DNA of 64,000 nucleotides, from positions 6,014,001-6,078,000 of the forward strand of contig NZ_CP011533.1 in the NCBI RefSeq assembly GCF_001704275.1. The letters run 5' to 3'. The DNA comes from Streptomyces noursei ATCC 11455. GTDB lineage: Bacteria > Actinomycetota > Actinomycetes > Streptomycetales > Streptomycetaceae. Numbering within the stretch: the first letter of the stretch is position 1; every line of letters starts with the position of its first letter. Made by a program: the position numbers and the translations under genes. This document shows, piece by piece, positions 1-7,916 of this stretch. The notes under the pieces were generated by a model. The model did no database searches and was not told the DNA's origin. It saw only the letters and a program-made list of their open reading frames with translations.

Positions 1-213
1 GCTGGTCGCGGCGGTGATCACCACCGCGTCCACGCCCGCGGCGTACATCGCCTCGATGCTGTCGGCGGCCCGTACGCCCAGGCTGTCGGCGAGTGCGGTG
101 GCCCGTGCGGGGTCCGCGTCGGCGACCACGAGCCCGGTGACACCGGGGACCTTCAGCAGGGTCGCGGCATGGAACGCACCGATGCGCCCGGTGCCGATGA
201 GGCCGATCTTCAT
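1..213 (-). CDS. iolG: Gfo/Idh/MocA oxidoreductase, probable inositol 2-dehydrogenase (5' part only)
   Basis: The frame opens at the ATG complementary to 211-213 and runs off the left edge, so only the first 71 residues are visible. They begin MKIGLIGTGRIGAFHA, a GxGxxG Rossmann NAD-binding loop, followed by a V-V-A-D-A-D acidic strand end as in Gfo/Idh/MocA enzymes. A GAAGGG ribosome site precedes the ATG. The position next to a LacI regulator and a complete inositol catabolic cluster suggests oxidation of myo-inositol (or scyllo/D-chiro isomers) to a keto-inositol. The catalytic EKP region lies outside the window, so substrate is inferred from context only. Confidence 0.8.
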   Translation of the reverse strand, partial: MKIGLIGTGRIGAFHAATLLKVPGVTGLVVADADPARATALADSLGVRAADSIEAMYAAGVDAVVITAATS

Positions 214-266
214 GGGGGTTCCCTTCGGTGGCGGGGTGGCGGGGTGGCGGGAGGTGGGAGGCGGGT

Positions 267-295
267 GGGGAGGGGGAGGGGGAGGGGGAGGGGGA
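267..295. repeat. G-run hexanucleotide repeat (AGGGGG)n
   Basis: Four consecutive AGGGGG units follow a run of four G. This gives five closely spaced runs of at least four guanines, a sequence able to form a G-quadruplex on the + strand. It lies 54 bases upstream of the minus-strand dehydrogenase start, in its likely promoter region. Confidence 0.75.
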
Positions 296-450
296 GTGCC
301 GAGGGGCCGGGGTTAAGGGGGCCGGCCGGGGCAGCGTCGGGGGCCGTGTCCGGAGGGGGTGCCGCGGGTGGGGCGGGCGGGCTTCCGGAAGGGGTGGGGC
401 AGCAAGGGGTGGGGCAGCGAACGGGGGCGGTCGGGATCCGGGCGTAGGAG

Positions 451-464
451 TTGGAACGGTCCAA
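451..464. promoter_or_regulatory. Candidate LacI-family operator O1
   Basis: TTGGAACGGTCCAA is a near palindrome (12 of 14 positions symmetric) with a central CG, the usual form of LacI/GalR operators. It sits between the divergent dehydrogenase (start at 213) and the LacI gene (start 734). The same 13 bases recur across the LacI start codon. The operator role is inferred from symmetry, recurrence and position. Confidence 0.55.
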
Positions 465-540
465 GTGCTGCGTCTCCGGCACCCTGCATGTCCGTATGTC
501 CGGATGTCAACCCCTCGGCGGCAGCCAACTCTGCGCACCA

Positions 541-670
541 GCGCCACCGCCACCGCCACCGCCACCGCCAGCGCCAGCGCCAGCGCCAGCGCCAGCACCG
601 GCACCGGCACCGGCGCTGGCGCTGGCGATGGTGGCGCCAGTGGTGGCCGTGGTGATGGCAATGGTGATGG
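541..670. repeat. Hexanucleotide low-complexity tract with hairpin potential
   Basis: Runs of CCACCG, then CAGCGC, then ACCGGC units are followed by GGCGCT and GATGGTGGC units. The two halves are largely complementary, so the region could fold into a long imperfect hairpin upstream of the LacI gene. Several apparent reading frames cross it on both strands; their proteins are simple repeats and are not taken as genes. Outside this tract and the G-run, the rest of 214-733 shows only the two operator candidates. Confidence 0.6.
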
Positions 671-733
671 CGGTGCTGAAGGTGAAGGTGCTCGCATTGA
701 CGGCCACTCGACCCAGTGGAAGGATTTCCAGTC

Positions 734-747
734 ATGGAACGGTCCAA
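734..747. promoter_or_regulatory. Candidate LacI-family operator O2 over the regulator start codon
   Basis: ATGGAACGGTCCAA repeats 13 of the 14 bases of the site at 451-464. Its first three bases are the preferred start codon of the LacI gene, so binding here would block that gene directly, consistent with autorepression. Confidence 0.5.
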
Positions 748-1816
748 TGACTCGCCGGGCGAGCCTCCCAAGGAGCGCTCCGGTGCAGACCGGCCTCCGA
801 CGATCCGTGGTGTCGCCGAGCGCGCCGGTGTCTCCAAATCGCTGGTGTCGCTCGTCCTCCAGGGCTCACCCCGGGTCAGCGACGCCAAGCGGCAGGCCGT
901 CCTGGAGGCCATCGACGAACTGGGCTACCGGCCCAACGCCGCCGCCCGCAGTCTGGTCGCCCGGCGCACGCACACCATCGGCGTCCTGCTGAACGACATG
1001 CGCAACCCGTGGTTCGTGGACGTCCTCGACGGCCTCAACTCCCTGTTGCACGCCCACGGCCTGCGGATGCTGATGGCCGACGGCCGGCTGGACCGGCGTA
1101 CCGGCCAGGAGTTCGCCCGCGCCTTCCAGGAGCTCCGGGTCGACGGCCTGGTGGTCGTCGGCACCCTCCCGGACACCACGGGGCTCGCCGAGGTCGCCGA
1201 GCGGCTGCCGACCGTCATCGCCGGCAACCACGAACCCCGGCTGCCGCGGGCCGACATCGTCGCCAACGACGACGAGCGCGGCGCCCGCCTCGCCACCGAG
1301 CACCTCATCGGCCTCGGGCACCGCAAAATCGCCCATCTCGCAGGTCAAGGGCTGGTCGGCGAGCTGCGCCGGCGTGGCTTCGAGGCCGCGATGCGCGACC
1401 ACGGGCTGGCCGCGCACGCCGTGGTGGAGAGCGGCGACGGGACGGAGGAGGGCGGCTACCGCGCCGCCGTACGACTGCTCAGCCCGGCCCGTGGCGGTCG
1501 CCGCCCCACCGCGGTCTTCGCGTTCAACGACCTCTCCGGCATCGGCGTGCTGTCCGCCGCCGGGGAACTGGGCCTCGACGTGCCCGCCGACCTCTCCCTC
1601 GTCGGCTACGACAACACCTACCTCTCCCGCATCCGCCACCTCTGGCTGAACTCCGTGAACAACGCCAGCCATGAGGTCGGCCGTCGCGCCGCACGCTGCC
1701 TGCTGGACCGGATGGCGCACCCCGACGCACCCGCCGACCATCAACTCGTCACCCCGGAACTGGAGATCAGGGGCTCGACGGCGCCGCCGTGGGACGGCGT
1801 CGAGGCGGCGCCGTAA
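734..1816 (+). CDS. LacI/GalR-family transcriptional regulator of the inositol region
   Basis: A 360-residue protein of standard LacI family length. The N-terminal helix-turn-helix reads IRGVAERAGVSKSLVSLVLQ, followed by the hinge helix region (NAAARSLVARRT). A periplasmic-binding-type sugar sensor domain fills the rest, including GVLLNDMRNPWF near its start and the late VGYDNTYLS segment. The ATG at 734 is preferred because GGAAGG lies 10 bases upstream; an in-frame GTG at 716 would add six residues. Neighbours are inositol dehydrogenase genes and a sugar porter, so the effector is probably an inositol or derived sugar (inference). Two operator-like sites, one over the start codon, suggest autoregulation and control of the divergent dehydrogenase. 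Confidence 0.88.
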   Translation: MERSNDSPGEPPKERSGADRPPTIRGVAERAGVSKSLVSLVLQGSPRVSDAKRQAVLEAIDELGYRPNAAARSLVARRTHTIGVLLNDMRNPWFVDVLDGLNSLLHAHGLRMLMADGRLDRRTGQEFARAFQELRVDGLVVVGTLPDTTGLAEVAERLPTVIAGNHEPRLPRADIVANDDERGARLATEHLIGLGHRKIAHLAGQGLVGELRRRGFEAAMRDHGLAAHAVVESGDGTEEGGYRAAVRLLSPARGGRRPTAVFAFNDLSGIGVLSAAGELGLDVPADLSLVGYDNTYLSRIRHLWLNSVNNASHEVGRRAARCLLDRMAHPDAPADHQLVTPELEIRGSTAPPWDGVEAAP

Positions 1817-1906
1817 CAGAGCAGGTGGCGGGGCGTGGGCCGGCGGGGCCCGGGCGTAGCCCGGCGGTCCTGGCGGATGCCGGGCCGTGCCCGCCGACTC
1901 AGGCGC

Positions 1907-2101
1907 TCACTGCCGTCCGCGATAGCCCGGGCGCTGCGCCACCCAGGCTCTGACGGTATCGGCGAACCAGTACGGTTTGCCGCCCTCCACCAGATCTGGA
2001 TCCGGTAGCAAGCCGTGCTTGCGGTAGGAACGCACGGTGTCCGGCTGCACCTGGATATGGGCGGCGATCTCCTTGTACGACCAGAGCCTTCGATCGGTCA
2101 T
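1907..2101 (-). CDS. Small AlpA/excisionase-like helix-turn-helix protein
   Basis: A 64-residue protein beginning MTDRRLWSYKEIAAHIQ, followed by VQPDTVRSYRKHGLLPDPD, a winged helix-turn-helix of the MerR/AlpA/excisionase type, and ending soon after a WVAQRPGYRG tail. The start at 2101 has a strong AAGGAGG site upstream; a longer frame reaching 2257 has no such support. Proteins of this type either act as phage-type regulators or simple DNA-binding factors. No integrase or attachment site adjoins it, so it is probably a stand-alone regulator or a relic of a lost element. Its target is unknown. Confidence 0.7.
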   Translation of the reverse strand: MTDRRLWSYKEIAAHIQVQPDTVRSYRKHGLLPDPDLVEGGKPYWFADTVRAWVAQRPGYRGRQ

Positions 2102-2356
2102 CTCTGCGCACCTCCTTGGCGCCGCACGCAGGTCGGCCCGGCGAGCCGGCGGAGGGCTGCGTACGGCGGGGCGATCACTCACCCTGTGCCGGGACAACGA
2201 CGGTGAGTGATCGTCGGCGAGGGGCTGTTGAAGGGCTGTGACGGAAGGCCCGCGCAACGGTGACAGCCGTGACAGGGGTGGGACGGAATTAATCTCAACG
2301 GGACGAACCGGACGGGCCGTCGCCGCCCGCCGGCCCGAACGTCGGCCGCCACGCGG

Positions 2357-2399
2357 CGAGGTGGCGGCCGATCCCCGTCAGGGACCGACCGCCACCTCG
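2357..2399 (-). terminator. Hairpin terminator downstream of the peptidoglycan-binding gene
   Basis: Arms 2357-2367 and 2389-2399 (CGAGGTGGCGG and its complement) pair perfectly, and the stem can extend inward with two mismatches to a five-base loop. It lies about 65 bases past the stop of the minus-strand gene ending at 2465. The rest of 2102-2464 holds the likely promoter of the small HTH gene; nothing else is evident. Confidence 0.6.
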
Positions 2400-2464
2400 T
2401 GGTACGGCGTCAGGGACGCCTCGGGAACAGGGACGCCTCGGGAATCAGGAACGGGCGGGAACGA

Positions 2465-2953
2465 TCAGGAATACAGCGCCCGCCACGTCCCCTTGCCGAC
2501 CTTGCCGTCGGCGTCCAGGTGGTGTGCGGTCTGGAACTTCTTCACCGCGGACCGGCTCTTCGCGCCGAAGTTGCCGGTCACGTCCTTCCAGGTCAGGTAG
2601 TGACGGTTCGCCAGCAGGCACTGGGCCTGCTTGACGCGGTCACCGTGCTGGCCGTAGACGGTGAGGGCGTTCCCGCTGTAGAACGCGCAGGCGGCAAACG
2701 CGGCGGGTTGCGTGGAGTCGGCCCGCCCGGCCGGCCCGGCGGCGACCGCCGGGCCGGTGAGCAGTCCGGCGGTCAGCAGTCCCGCAGTCGCCGCGAGGGT
2801 TCCCGTGCGCCGGAGGGCCCGGCCGACGCCCCGCAGGGCTCCCGTGCCGGTCGCGGCGCCCGTGGCATTGCTTGTGGCTTTGCCCGTGGCTTTGCTTGCG
2901 GCTTCGTCAGTGGCTTCCTTGAAGCCCGTTGTGTTGGCTTTCACGAATTCCAT
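2465..2953 (-). CDS. Secreted peptidoglycan-binding domain protein
   Basis: A 162-residue protein. The first ~45 residues are low-complexity A/T/G/K-rich and precede a basic stretch (RALRRTGTLAATAG) and a hydrophobic segment ending AVAAG, which resembles a late signal peptide. The C-terminal ~75 residues contain the PG_binding_1 pattern: GDRVKQAQCLL, then FGAKSRSAVKKFQ and ADGKVGKGTWRAL. Such domains bind cell-wall peptidoglycan. Two cysteines (ACAFYS and QCLL) could form a disulfide. A GGGGGAAG ribosome site precedes the ATG at 2953. The long repetitive N-terminus ahead of the signal-like segment is unusual, and a later start is possible. It has no evident link to inositol use. Confidence 0.78.
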   Translation of the reverse strand: MEFVKANTTGFKEATDEAASKATGKATSNATGAATGTGALRGVGRALRRTGTLAATAGLLTAGLLTGPAVAAGPAGRADSTQPAAFAACAFYSGNALTVYGQHGDRVKQAQCLLANRHYLTWKDVTGNFGAKSRSAVKKFQTAHHLDADGKVGKGTWRALYS

Positions 2954-3083
2954 TGCTTCCCCCCGTTGGATGCGTTGGATGTGAGCGCACCCCTTTGCAC
3001 GCGGGGAGGACGAAGAGTGGTTCCGAAAGGTGCGGGGATTGGCCGGAAGTGCCCTGGGAACCGTCAGTTCCGTTCATTCTGGT

Positions 3084-3128
3084 CTTCCATCGCTTCCACC
3101 GCTTCCATCACTTCCGTTGCTTCCGCCA
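3084..3128. repeat. Five imperfect 9-bp repeats (CTTCCATCG type)
   Basis: Five consecutive 9-base units (CTTCCATCG, CTTCCACCG, CTTCCATCA, CTTCCGTTG, CTTCCGCCA) lie just past the 3' end of the sugar porter gene. Further TTCCCTTGC-like units follow to about 3160. The remainder of 2954-3215 shows no gene. Confidence 0.7.
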
Positions 3129-3215
3129 CTTCAGTGCTCGCTTGGTTCCCTTGCTTCCCTTCGTGCCCTGCATGTCGTGCCGTTGTGCCGTCGTGCTGTC
3201 GTCCGGTCGGGTTGT

Positions 3216-4730
3216 TCAGCGGGATGCGCCCGGGGTGCTTTCCGGGGCGTTCTCTGAGGTGTTCTCGGGGGTGTTCTCCGGGTCGGTTCCTTGCGCTGTC
3301 CTGCGCAGTTCCTGTTCCAGGTCCTCCAGCGCCAGCCCCTTCGTCTCCGGGGCGTACCGCTTGCAGAAGATCAGCGAGAGCACGCACATCGCGCTGAAGA
3401 GCCAGAACGTGACCCCGGCGCCGACCGCGTCGAGCAGTACCGGGAAGACCAGCGCGACCGCGAAGTTGACCAGCCACATCACGAACACCGCCGCGCCCAT
3501 GGCCAGTCCACGCACCTTCAGCGGGAACATCTCGGCGAGCAGCAGCCAGACGCCGGTGTTGAGGGTCGCCTGCATGAAGCCCATGTACAGGACCATCAGA
3601 CCGAGGACCAGGTAGCTGACGGCGGTGGAGTGCGGCAGATGGAACGCCGCCCCCAGCAGGGCCAGCGACACCGTCATCCCGGACAGTCCCCACAGGAGCA
3701 TGGGGCGCCGGCCCACCCGGTCGATCAGGGACATGCCGATCGCGGTGGCGACGACCGAGACGGCGCCGACCGCGATGGTGGCGGTGATCGCGGCGTTGGT
3801 GCCCAGGCCGGTCGTCGCCAGGATCTTGGGCGCGAAGTAGATGACCGCGTTGACGCCGGTGATCTGTTGGACGATCGCCAGGCCGATGCCCACCAGCAGC
3901 AGCCGTCGCACCCAGGGGAGCTGCAGTTCCCGCCAGGCGCCGCTTCGCGCGTCGGCCTCCAGGTTGCGGGCCTGTGCGATACGGGCGAGCTCGTCGGGGA
4001 CGTCGTCGGCGGCCAACGTACGGCGCAGCACCGCGGCAGCCTCGTCCTGCCGACCGCGACTGATGTACCAGCGCGGCGTATCGGGCAGGAAGAGGACGCC
4101 GAGGAACAGCGCCACCGCGGGCAGCGCGGCCAGGCCCAGCATCCAGCGCCACGCCTCCCAGTGGGCCAGTACGGCATTGACGAGGTACGCCAGCAGCTGA
4201 CCGCTGACGATCATCAGGGAGTTGAACGAGACCAGCCGACCGCGGATGTGCGACGGTGCGATCTCGGAGAGGTAGAGCGGGGTGATGACGGAGGCGCTGC
4301 CGACGGCGAGGCCCAGCACGAAGCGCGCCACGGTCATGAACGGCACGGTCGGCGCCACCGCGACCGCCACCGCCCCGCCGATGAACACCGCACCGGCCCA
4401 CAGCAGCGAGTTGCGTCGTCCCAGCCCGTCGGACATCCGACCGCCGATCAGCGAGCCGAACGCCGCGCCTATCAGGAGCGCGCTGGTGATGACGCCCTCG
4501 CTGAGGGACGTGAGGCCGAAGTGCTGCTCCATGAAGGGGAGCGCACCGGAGACCACCCCGGTGTCGTAGCCGAACAGGGCGCCGCCGAGCGCGGCGATGG
4601 CGGCGATGGCGACGATGAACCGCTTGGCGGTGCGGGACGGGGAGCCGGGGCGGCCGTGATCCTGCCCTGTGGCGTTCCCCTGCGCTTCGGGCCCGGCGGT
4701 GGACGCGGGCCGACTGGTCGGAGCTGCCAT
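3216..4730 (-). CDS. iolT: MFS sugar porter, probable myo-inositol transporter
   Basis: A 504-residue protein with the twelve hydrophobic segments of a sugar-porter MFS transporter. Family marks are GALFGYDTGVVSGAL in the first helix, the loop GRMSDGLGRRNSLLW, PLYLSEIAPSHIRGRLVSFN, PDTPRWY before the central loop, QQITGVNAVIYFAP in helix 7, and the C-terminal PETKG. The first 35 residues are a hydrophilic, disordered tail. It would import the cyclic polyol by proton symport across the cytoplasmic membrane. It follows the dehydrogenase and IolE/H-like genes on the same strand and probably shares their promoter. Family assignment is firm; inositol as substrate is inferred from the cluster. Confidence 0.9.
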   Translation of the reverse strand: MAAPTSRPASTAGPEAQGNATGQDHGRPGSPSRTAKRFIVAIAAIAALGGALFGYDTGVVSGALPFMEQHFGLTSLSEGVITSALLIGAAFGSLIGGRMSDGLGRRNSLLWAGAVFIGGAVAVAVAPTVPFMTVARFVLGLAVGSASVITPLYLSEIAPSHIRGRLVSFNSLMIVSGQLLAYLVNAVLAHWEAWRWMLGLAALPAVALFLGVLFLPDTPRWYISRGRQDEAAAVLRRTLAADDVPDELARIAQARNLEADARSGAWRELQLPWVRRLLLVGIGLAIVQQITGVNAVIYFAPKILATTGLGTNAAITATIAVGAVSVVATAIGMSLIDRVGRRPMLLWGLSGMTVSLALLGAAFHLPHSTAVSYLVLGLMVLYMGFMQATLNTGVWLLLAEMFPLKVRGLAMGAAVFVMWLVNFAVALVFPVLLDAVGAGVTFWLFSAMCVLSLIFCKRYAPETKGLALEDLEQELRRTAQGTDPENTPENTSENAPESTPGASR

Positions 4731-4732
4731 CG

Positions 4733-4843
4733 TCAGCCCCCGATCGCCATGGCGTCACGCGCCGACAGTGTGACGGGCGGCTCGGGCGCGGTTTGCGAAA
4801 ACGCTGCCCTTTCGGGCGTGCGTGGACCGTGCGCAGTAGACAT
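4733..4843 (-). CDS. Possible 36-residue leader peptide upstream of the sugar porter
   Basis: An ATG at 4843 with a GAAAGG site 8 bases upstream opens a 36-codon frame (MSTAHGPRTPERAAF...) that stops two bases before the porter start codon at 4730. The spacing would couple the two translationally. The peptide has no recognisable motif. It could be a genuine small gene or a chance frame in GC-rich DNA. Confidence 0.35.
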   Translation of the reverse strand: MSTAHGPRTPERAAFSQTAPEPPVTLSARDAMAIGG

Positions 4844-5310
4844 GGTGCGGCCTTTCGGTGGCTTGTTTGCTCGTATGTGTGCGTCGGGTGGGCGCGAAGG
4901 CTCGGCCGAACGCAGCGCCGCCGGCGCGGCGGACGAAGGGATCCCGGGGGACCGAAGGGGCGGCGCGCCGACGCACCGGCACCGCCCGACGATCGACCGA
5001 CGTGGCCGCGTGGGCGCGGACGGCGCGCGTAAGGAGCGGAGGGCCCACGCAGAAAGCGCCAACGGCGCGCGGCAATTGATCGCCGGCGAACTGGAAACAC
5101 ACAACGGGGGGCGAGCGGGGCCGGTCGGACCACGCTCGCCGGCCGTACGAACCGCTCCGCTAGGGAGTCCCTTCCGGGGTCCCTTCCGGAGTCATGGCTC
5201 CGCCGCGCTTCATAACTCGTCCACGAGCCTCGTTTCGAGCCCCGTTTCGAGCCTCATCTCGCCTCCGAGTCGCAGTTCGTCCACGGCCATGACGCGGTTG
5301 CGTCGACCGC
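4844..5310. other. Intergenic region upstream of the sugar porter
   Basis: No convincing gene. Around 5195-5290 there are degenerate repeats of a TCGTTTCGAGCC type just past the 3' end of the dehydrogenase gene. Around 5072-5088 a CGGCAATTGATCGCCGG sequence has partial dyad symmetry and might be a regulator site. Neither assignment is secure. Confidence 0.4.
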
Positions 5311-6426
5311 TCATCGATAGAGGTCCGGCCGCTCGATCAGCTCGACGACGACCCGGTCGCCGGTGGCCTGGGCCAGCACCCCCGCCTCGCACACCGCGGC
5401 CGCCGCATAGCCGTCCCAGCAACTGGGGCCCTCGACCTCGCCGCGCCGGGTGGCGTCCACCCAGTGCTGCACCTGCCGGTCGTACGCGTCCTCGAAGCGC
5501 TCCACGAAGCCGGGGGTGATGGTGCCGCCCCAGTGGCCCGCGGCGTTGACGTGCACCCCGTGGTCGTCGCCGATCCGGGCGGTGCCGGTCTCGCAGACCG
5601 CCTCGCAGCTGACCTGGTAGCCGAAGCGGCAGTTGACGAAGAGCTCGGTGTCCACGACCTGGCCGCCCGCCGTCTCGAAGAGGACCAGCTGCGGGTCGCT
5701 CAGCCCCTCCGGCGCGTTGTCGGTCGGTGCCGGCCGCAGTACCCGTACGGCGGTGATCTCCTCGTCCAGCAGCCAGCGGGTCACGTCGATCTCGTGCACC
5801 ACCGAGTCGTTGATCATCATCGCGTTGGTGAAGCCGGGCGGGGTGTCGGCGTTGCGGTGCTTGTTGTGGAGCATCAGCGGGCGGCCGTAAGCGCCCTTGT
5901 CCAGGAGGGACTTGAGGGTGCGGTAGCCGGCGTCGTAGCGGCGCATGAACCCGACCTGGACCCGCCGGTGGCCCAGCTTCTGCTCGGCCTCCAGGACCCG
6001 CAGCGCGGACGCGGCGTCGGGGGTCAGCGGCTTCTCGCACAGCACCGGCAGATCGCGGGCGAAGGCGTCGAGCAGCGCCGCCTCGTGGGCCGGGCCGGGC
6101 GAGGCGATCAGCACGGCGTCCACGCCGGGATCGTCCATGGCGGCGGCCGGTTCGGTGTACGCGGTGGCTCCCTCGATGCCGTGGGCGAGCCGCTCCGCCC
6201 GGTCGGCGTCGATGTCGGCCACGGCCGCCACCCTGGCCCCACTGATCACGTCATTGATGCGTCGCACATGGTCGGCCCCCATGCGCCCGGTCCCGATGAC
6301 CGCCACGCCCAGCGTCCCGCGCGAACCCTGCGAACCCGTCTCGCCCATCTCGCCCATCATCCGTCCCTCACGCCCTTCATCGATCTCGTCGTCCCTGTCC
6401 ATGTGCCACGCGTCGTCCTGCGCCAC
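5311..6426 (-). CDS. iolG: Gfo/Idh/MocA inositol 2-dehydrogenase-like oxidoreductase
   Basis: A 371-residue NAD(P)-dependent dehydrogenase. After a ~37-residue hydrophilic tail, the Rossmann domain opens with [14 protein letters not shown] and includes [13 protein letters not shown] and the family's EKP motif (VLCEKPLT). The C-terminal domain contains GFMRRYD and the [10 protein letters not shown] helix, which supplies the conserved Asp/His catalytic pair in inositol dehydrogenases. The predicted reaction is inositol oxidation at C2 to the inosose used by IolE. The N-terminus is uncertain: GTG at 6426, ATG at 6402 or the ATG pair near 6360 are possible. It lies 126 bases downstream of the IolE/H-like gene and probably in its operon. 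Confidence 0.88.
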   Translation of the reverse strand: MAQDDAWHMDRDDEIDEGREGRMMGEMGETGSQGSRGTLGVAVIGTGRMGADHVRRINDVISGARVAAVADIDADRAERLAHGIEGATAYTEPAAAMDDPGVDAVLIASPGPAHEAALLDAFARDLPVLCEKPLTPDAASALRVLEAEQKLGHRRVQVGFMRRYDAGYRTLKSLLDKGAYGRPLMLHNKHRNADTPPGFTNAMMINDSVVHEIDVTRWLLDEEITAVRVLRPAPTDNAPEGLSDPQLVLFETAGGQVVDTELFVNCRFGYQVSCEAVCETGTARIGDDHGVHVNAAGHWGGTITPGFVERFEDAYDRQVQHWVDATRRGEVEGPSCWDGYAAAAVCEAGVLAQATGDRVVVELIERPDLYR

Positions 6427-6552
6427 GCGGGGTCATGCACTACGCGCCCTTGTGCGCTTTGCGCTCACTGCGGCTCGCCTCCCCGTCCTCCCGTTCTCCC
6501 CTTCTCCCGTTTCTCCCCGGCCTCCCGTGTGCGGTGGAGCGCAGGGTGTCGC

Positions 6553-7473
6553 TCACGCCCCGCAGGACCGCAGGAAGCGGCGCGTCCGCTGGGCGATCGG
6601 GAACGGCTGGTCGGGCGGGCAGGGGTACATGTCCTGTTCGACGATGGCGAAGAGGTCGACGTTCAGCTCCTGGGCGGCCTCCAGGACGGGCGGCAGCGCC
6701 GGGACGCCCAGGGGCGGCTCGCACATCACGCCCTGCCGGACGGCCGGGCCGAACGGGGTGCCCTTGGCGACGACGTCGCTGAGGATGTCCGGGTCCACCT
6801 GCTTGAGGTGCAGGTACCCGATGCGCTCTCCGTAGGTGCGGATCAGCTTGACGCTGTCGCCGCCGCAGTAGGCGTAGTGGCCGGTGTCCAGGCAGAGGTT
6901 GACCAGGTCGGAGTCGGTGACGTCGAGGAAGCGCCCGACGTGCTCCTCGGTGTCGATGTGGGTGTCGGCGTGCGGGTGGACGACGATGTCGAGGCCGAAC
7001 TCGTCGCGGACCCGCTTGCCCAGCCGCTCCATGCCGGTGGTCAGGTGCTTCCACTGCTCGACGGTCAGCTCGGGCGACTCGATGATCTCGGCGGTCTTGT
7101 CGTCCCGCCAGAAGGAGGGGATGACGACCAGGTGCTTGGCGCCCATCGCCTGGGTGAGCGAGGCGACTTCGGAGACATGGGTCCAGGTCTTGTCCCAGAC
7201 GGACGGGCCGTGGTGCATCGACGTGAAGATGGTGCCGGCCGAGACGTTGAGGCCGCGCCGGGAGGTCTCCTCCCGTAGGGCGGCGGGGTCGATGGGCAGG
7301 TATCCGTAGGGGCCGAGTTCGATCCACTCGTAGCCGGCCTCGGCGACCTCGTCCAGGAAGCGCTGCCACGGGACCTGCTGCTCGTCGTCGGGGAACCAGA
7401 CGCCCCAGGAGTCGGGGGCGGAACCGATGCGGAGGCGGTCCAGAACGGGCGAGGCGGCACGGGGTGCGGACAT
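6553..7473 (-). CDS. IolE/IolH-like sugar phosphate isomerase/epimerase (TIM barrel)
   Basis: A 306-residue xylose-isomerase-like TIM barrel. It starts near RLRIGSAPDSWGVWFP and carries YEWIELGPYGYLP, VVHPHADTHIDTEEHV, LCLDTGHYAYCGGD and YLHLKQVDPDIL, which supply the Glu/His/Asp metal ligands of this superfamily. The ATG at 7473 has GAGAGGAGAG upstream; a longer frame to 7581 crosses the promoter and is rejected. In inositol clusters such proteins act as inosose dehydratase (IolE) or as the related IolH. The exact step cannot be fixed from sequence, but no other IolE candidate is visible here. It is the first gene of a leftward operon and carries a regulatory element at 7572-7587. Confidence 0.85.
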   Translation of the reverse strand: MSAPRAASPVLDRLRIGSAPDSWGVWFPDDEQQVPWQRFLDEVAEAGYEWIELGPYGYLPIDPAALREETSRRGLNVSAGTIFTSMHHGPSVWDKTWTHVSEVASLTQAMGAKHLVVIPSFWRDDKTAEIIESPELTVEQWKHLTTGMERLGKRVRDEFGLDIVVHPHADTHIDTEEHVGRFLDVTDSDLVNLCLDTGHYAYCGGDSVKLIRTYGERIGYLHLKQVDPDILSDVVAKGTPFGPAVRQGVMCEPPLGVPALPPVLEAAQELNVDLFAIVEQDMYPCPPDQPFPIAQRTRRFLRSCGA

Positions 7474-7559
7474 GCTGCGGCTCTCCTCTCGCCGGTCGGC
7501 GATGACCGGGAGGCACTGGGGTGGGTTGTGGGGCACAGCCTCTCTGCCGCCCTGGGGAG

Positions 7560-7587
7560 TGTCAAGACTTCGTCCTGACATAAGGAC
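7560..7587 (-). promoter_or_regulatory. Promoter and 16-bp element A for the leftward iol operon
   Basis: On the minus strand GTCCTTATGTCAGGAC (complement of 7572-7587) is followed after six bases by TTGACA (complement of 7560-7565), a consensus -35 box. The -10 box is less clear. The arrangement matches the rightward promoter at 7732-7782, where a 13-of-16 identical element also ends six bases before TTGACA. Confidence 0.55.
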
Positions 7588-7651
7588 TTAAGGACTTGAC
7601 GGAGGTGAGGGTGGTCCGGGCGGCCCTGGTGCCCCGAGTGGCCCTCGGGGT

Positions 7652-7678
7652 CCAGGTGTCCCAGGTGTCCCAGGTGTC
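7652..7678. repeat. Three tandem copies of CCAGGTGTC
   Basis: Three perfect 9-base direct repeats lie between the two divergent iol promoters. Role unknown; they may simply be slippage products. Confidence 0.7.
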
Positions 7679-7731
7679 CCGGTTGGTGCGGGCGGGGCGG
7701 CGGGTTCGGTGGCCGGGATGGGGTGGCTGAC

Positions 7732-7782
7732 GTCATAATGTAAGGACAAACTGTTGACAGGGTTTGTGGCGGGCCGTTAGAC
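7732..7782 (+). promoter_or_regulatory. Promoter and 16-bp element B for the rightward iolC operon
   Basis: GTCATAATGTAAGGAC (7732-7747) lies six bases before TTGACA (7754-7759), which is followed after 17 bases by TTAGAC (7777-7782), a plausible -10. Oriented with its promoter, it matches element A at 13 of 16 positions. The shared placement argues for one regulator controlling both divergent operons. Confidence 0.6.
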
Positions 7783-7916
7783 CTTTGGTCGGAGCTGGAA
7801 CCGGCGGGGAGAGCCGGTTCCGATCGACCGACCCGTCGCGCCGGCCTCCCCCGAACCCTCGGATCCGCCCGAGCGGGGAACCCCACCGCCGCGCCGGGCG
7901 ACCCGAAGGGGCGTCT

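Noticed and set aside
228..992. Overlapping frames through the hexamer repeat tract
   Set aside because: Their proteins are simple Gly, His/Arg or Ala/Pro repeats dictated by the DNA repeats, with no ribosome site.
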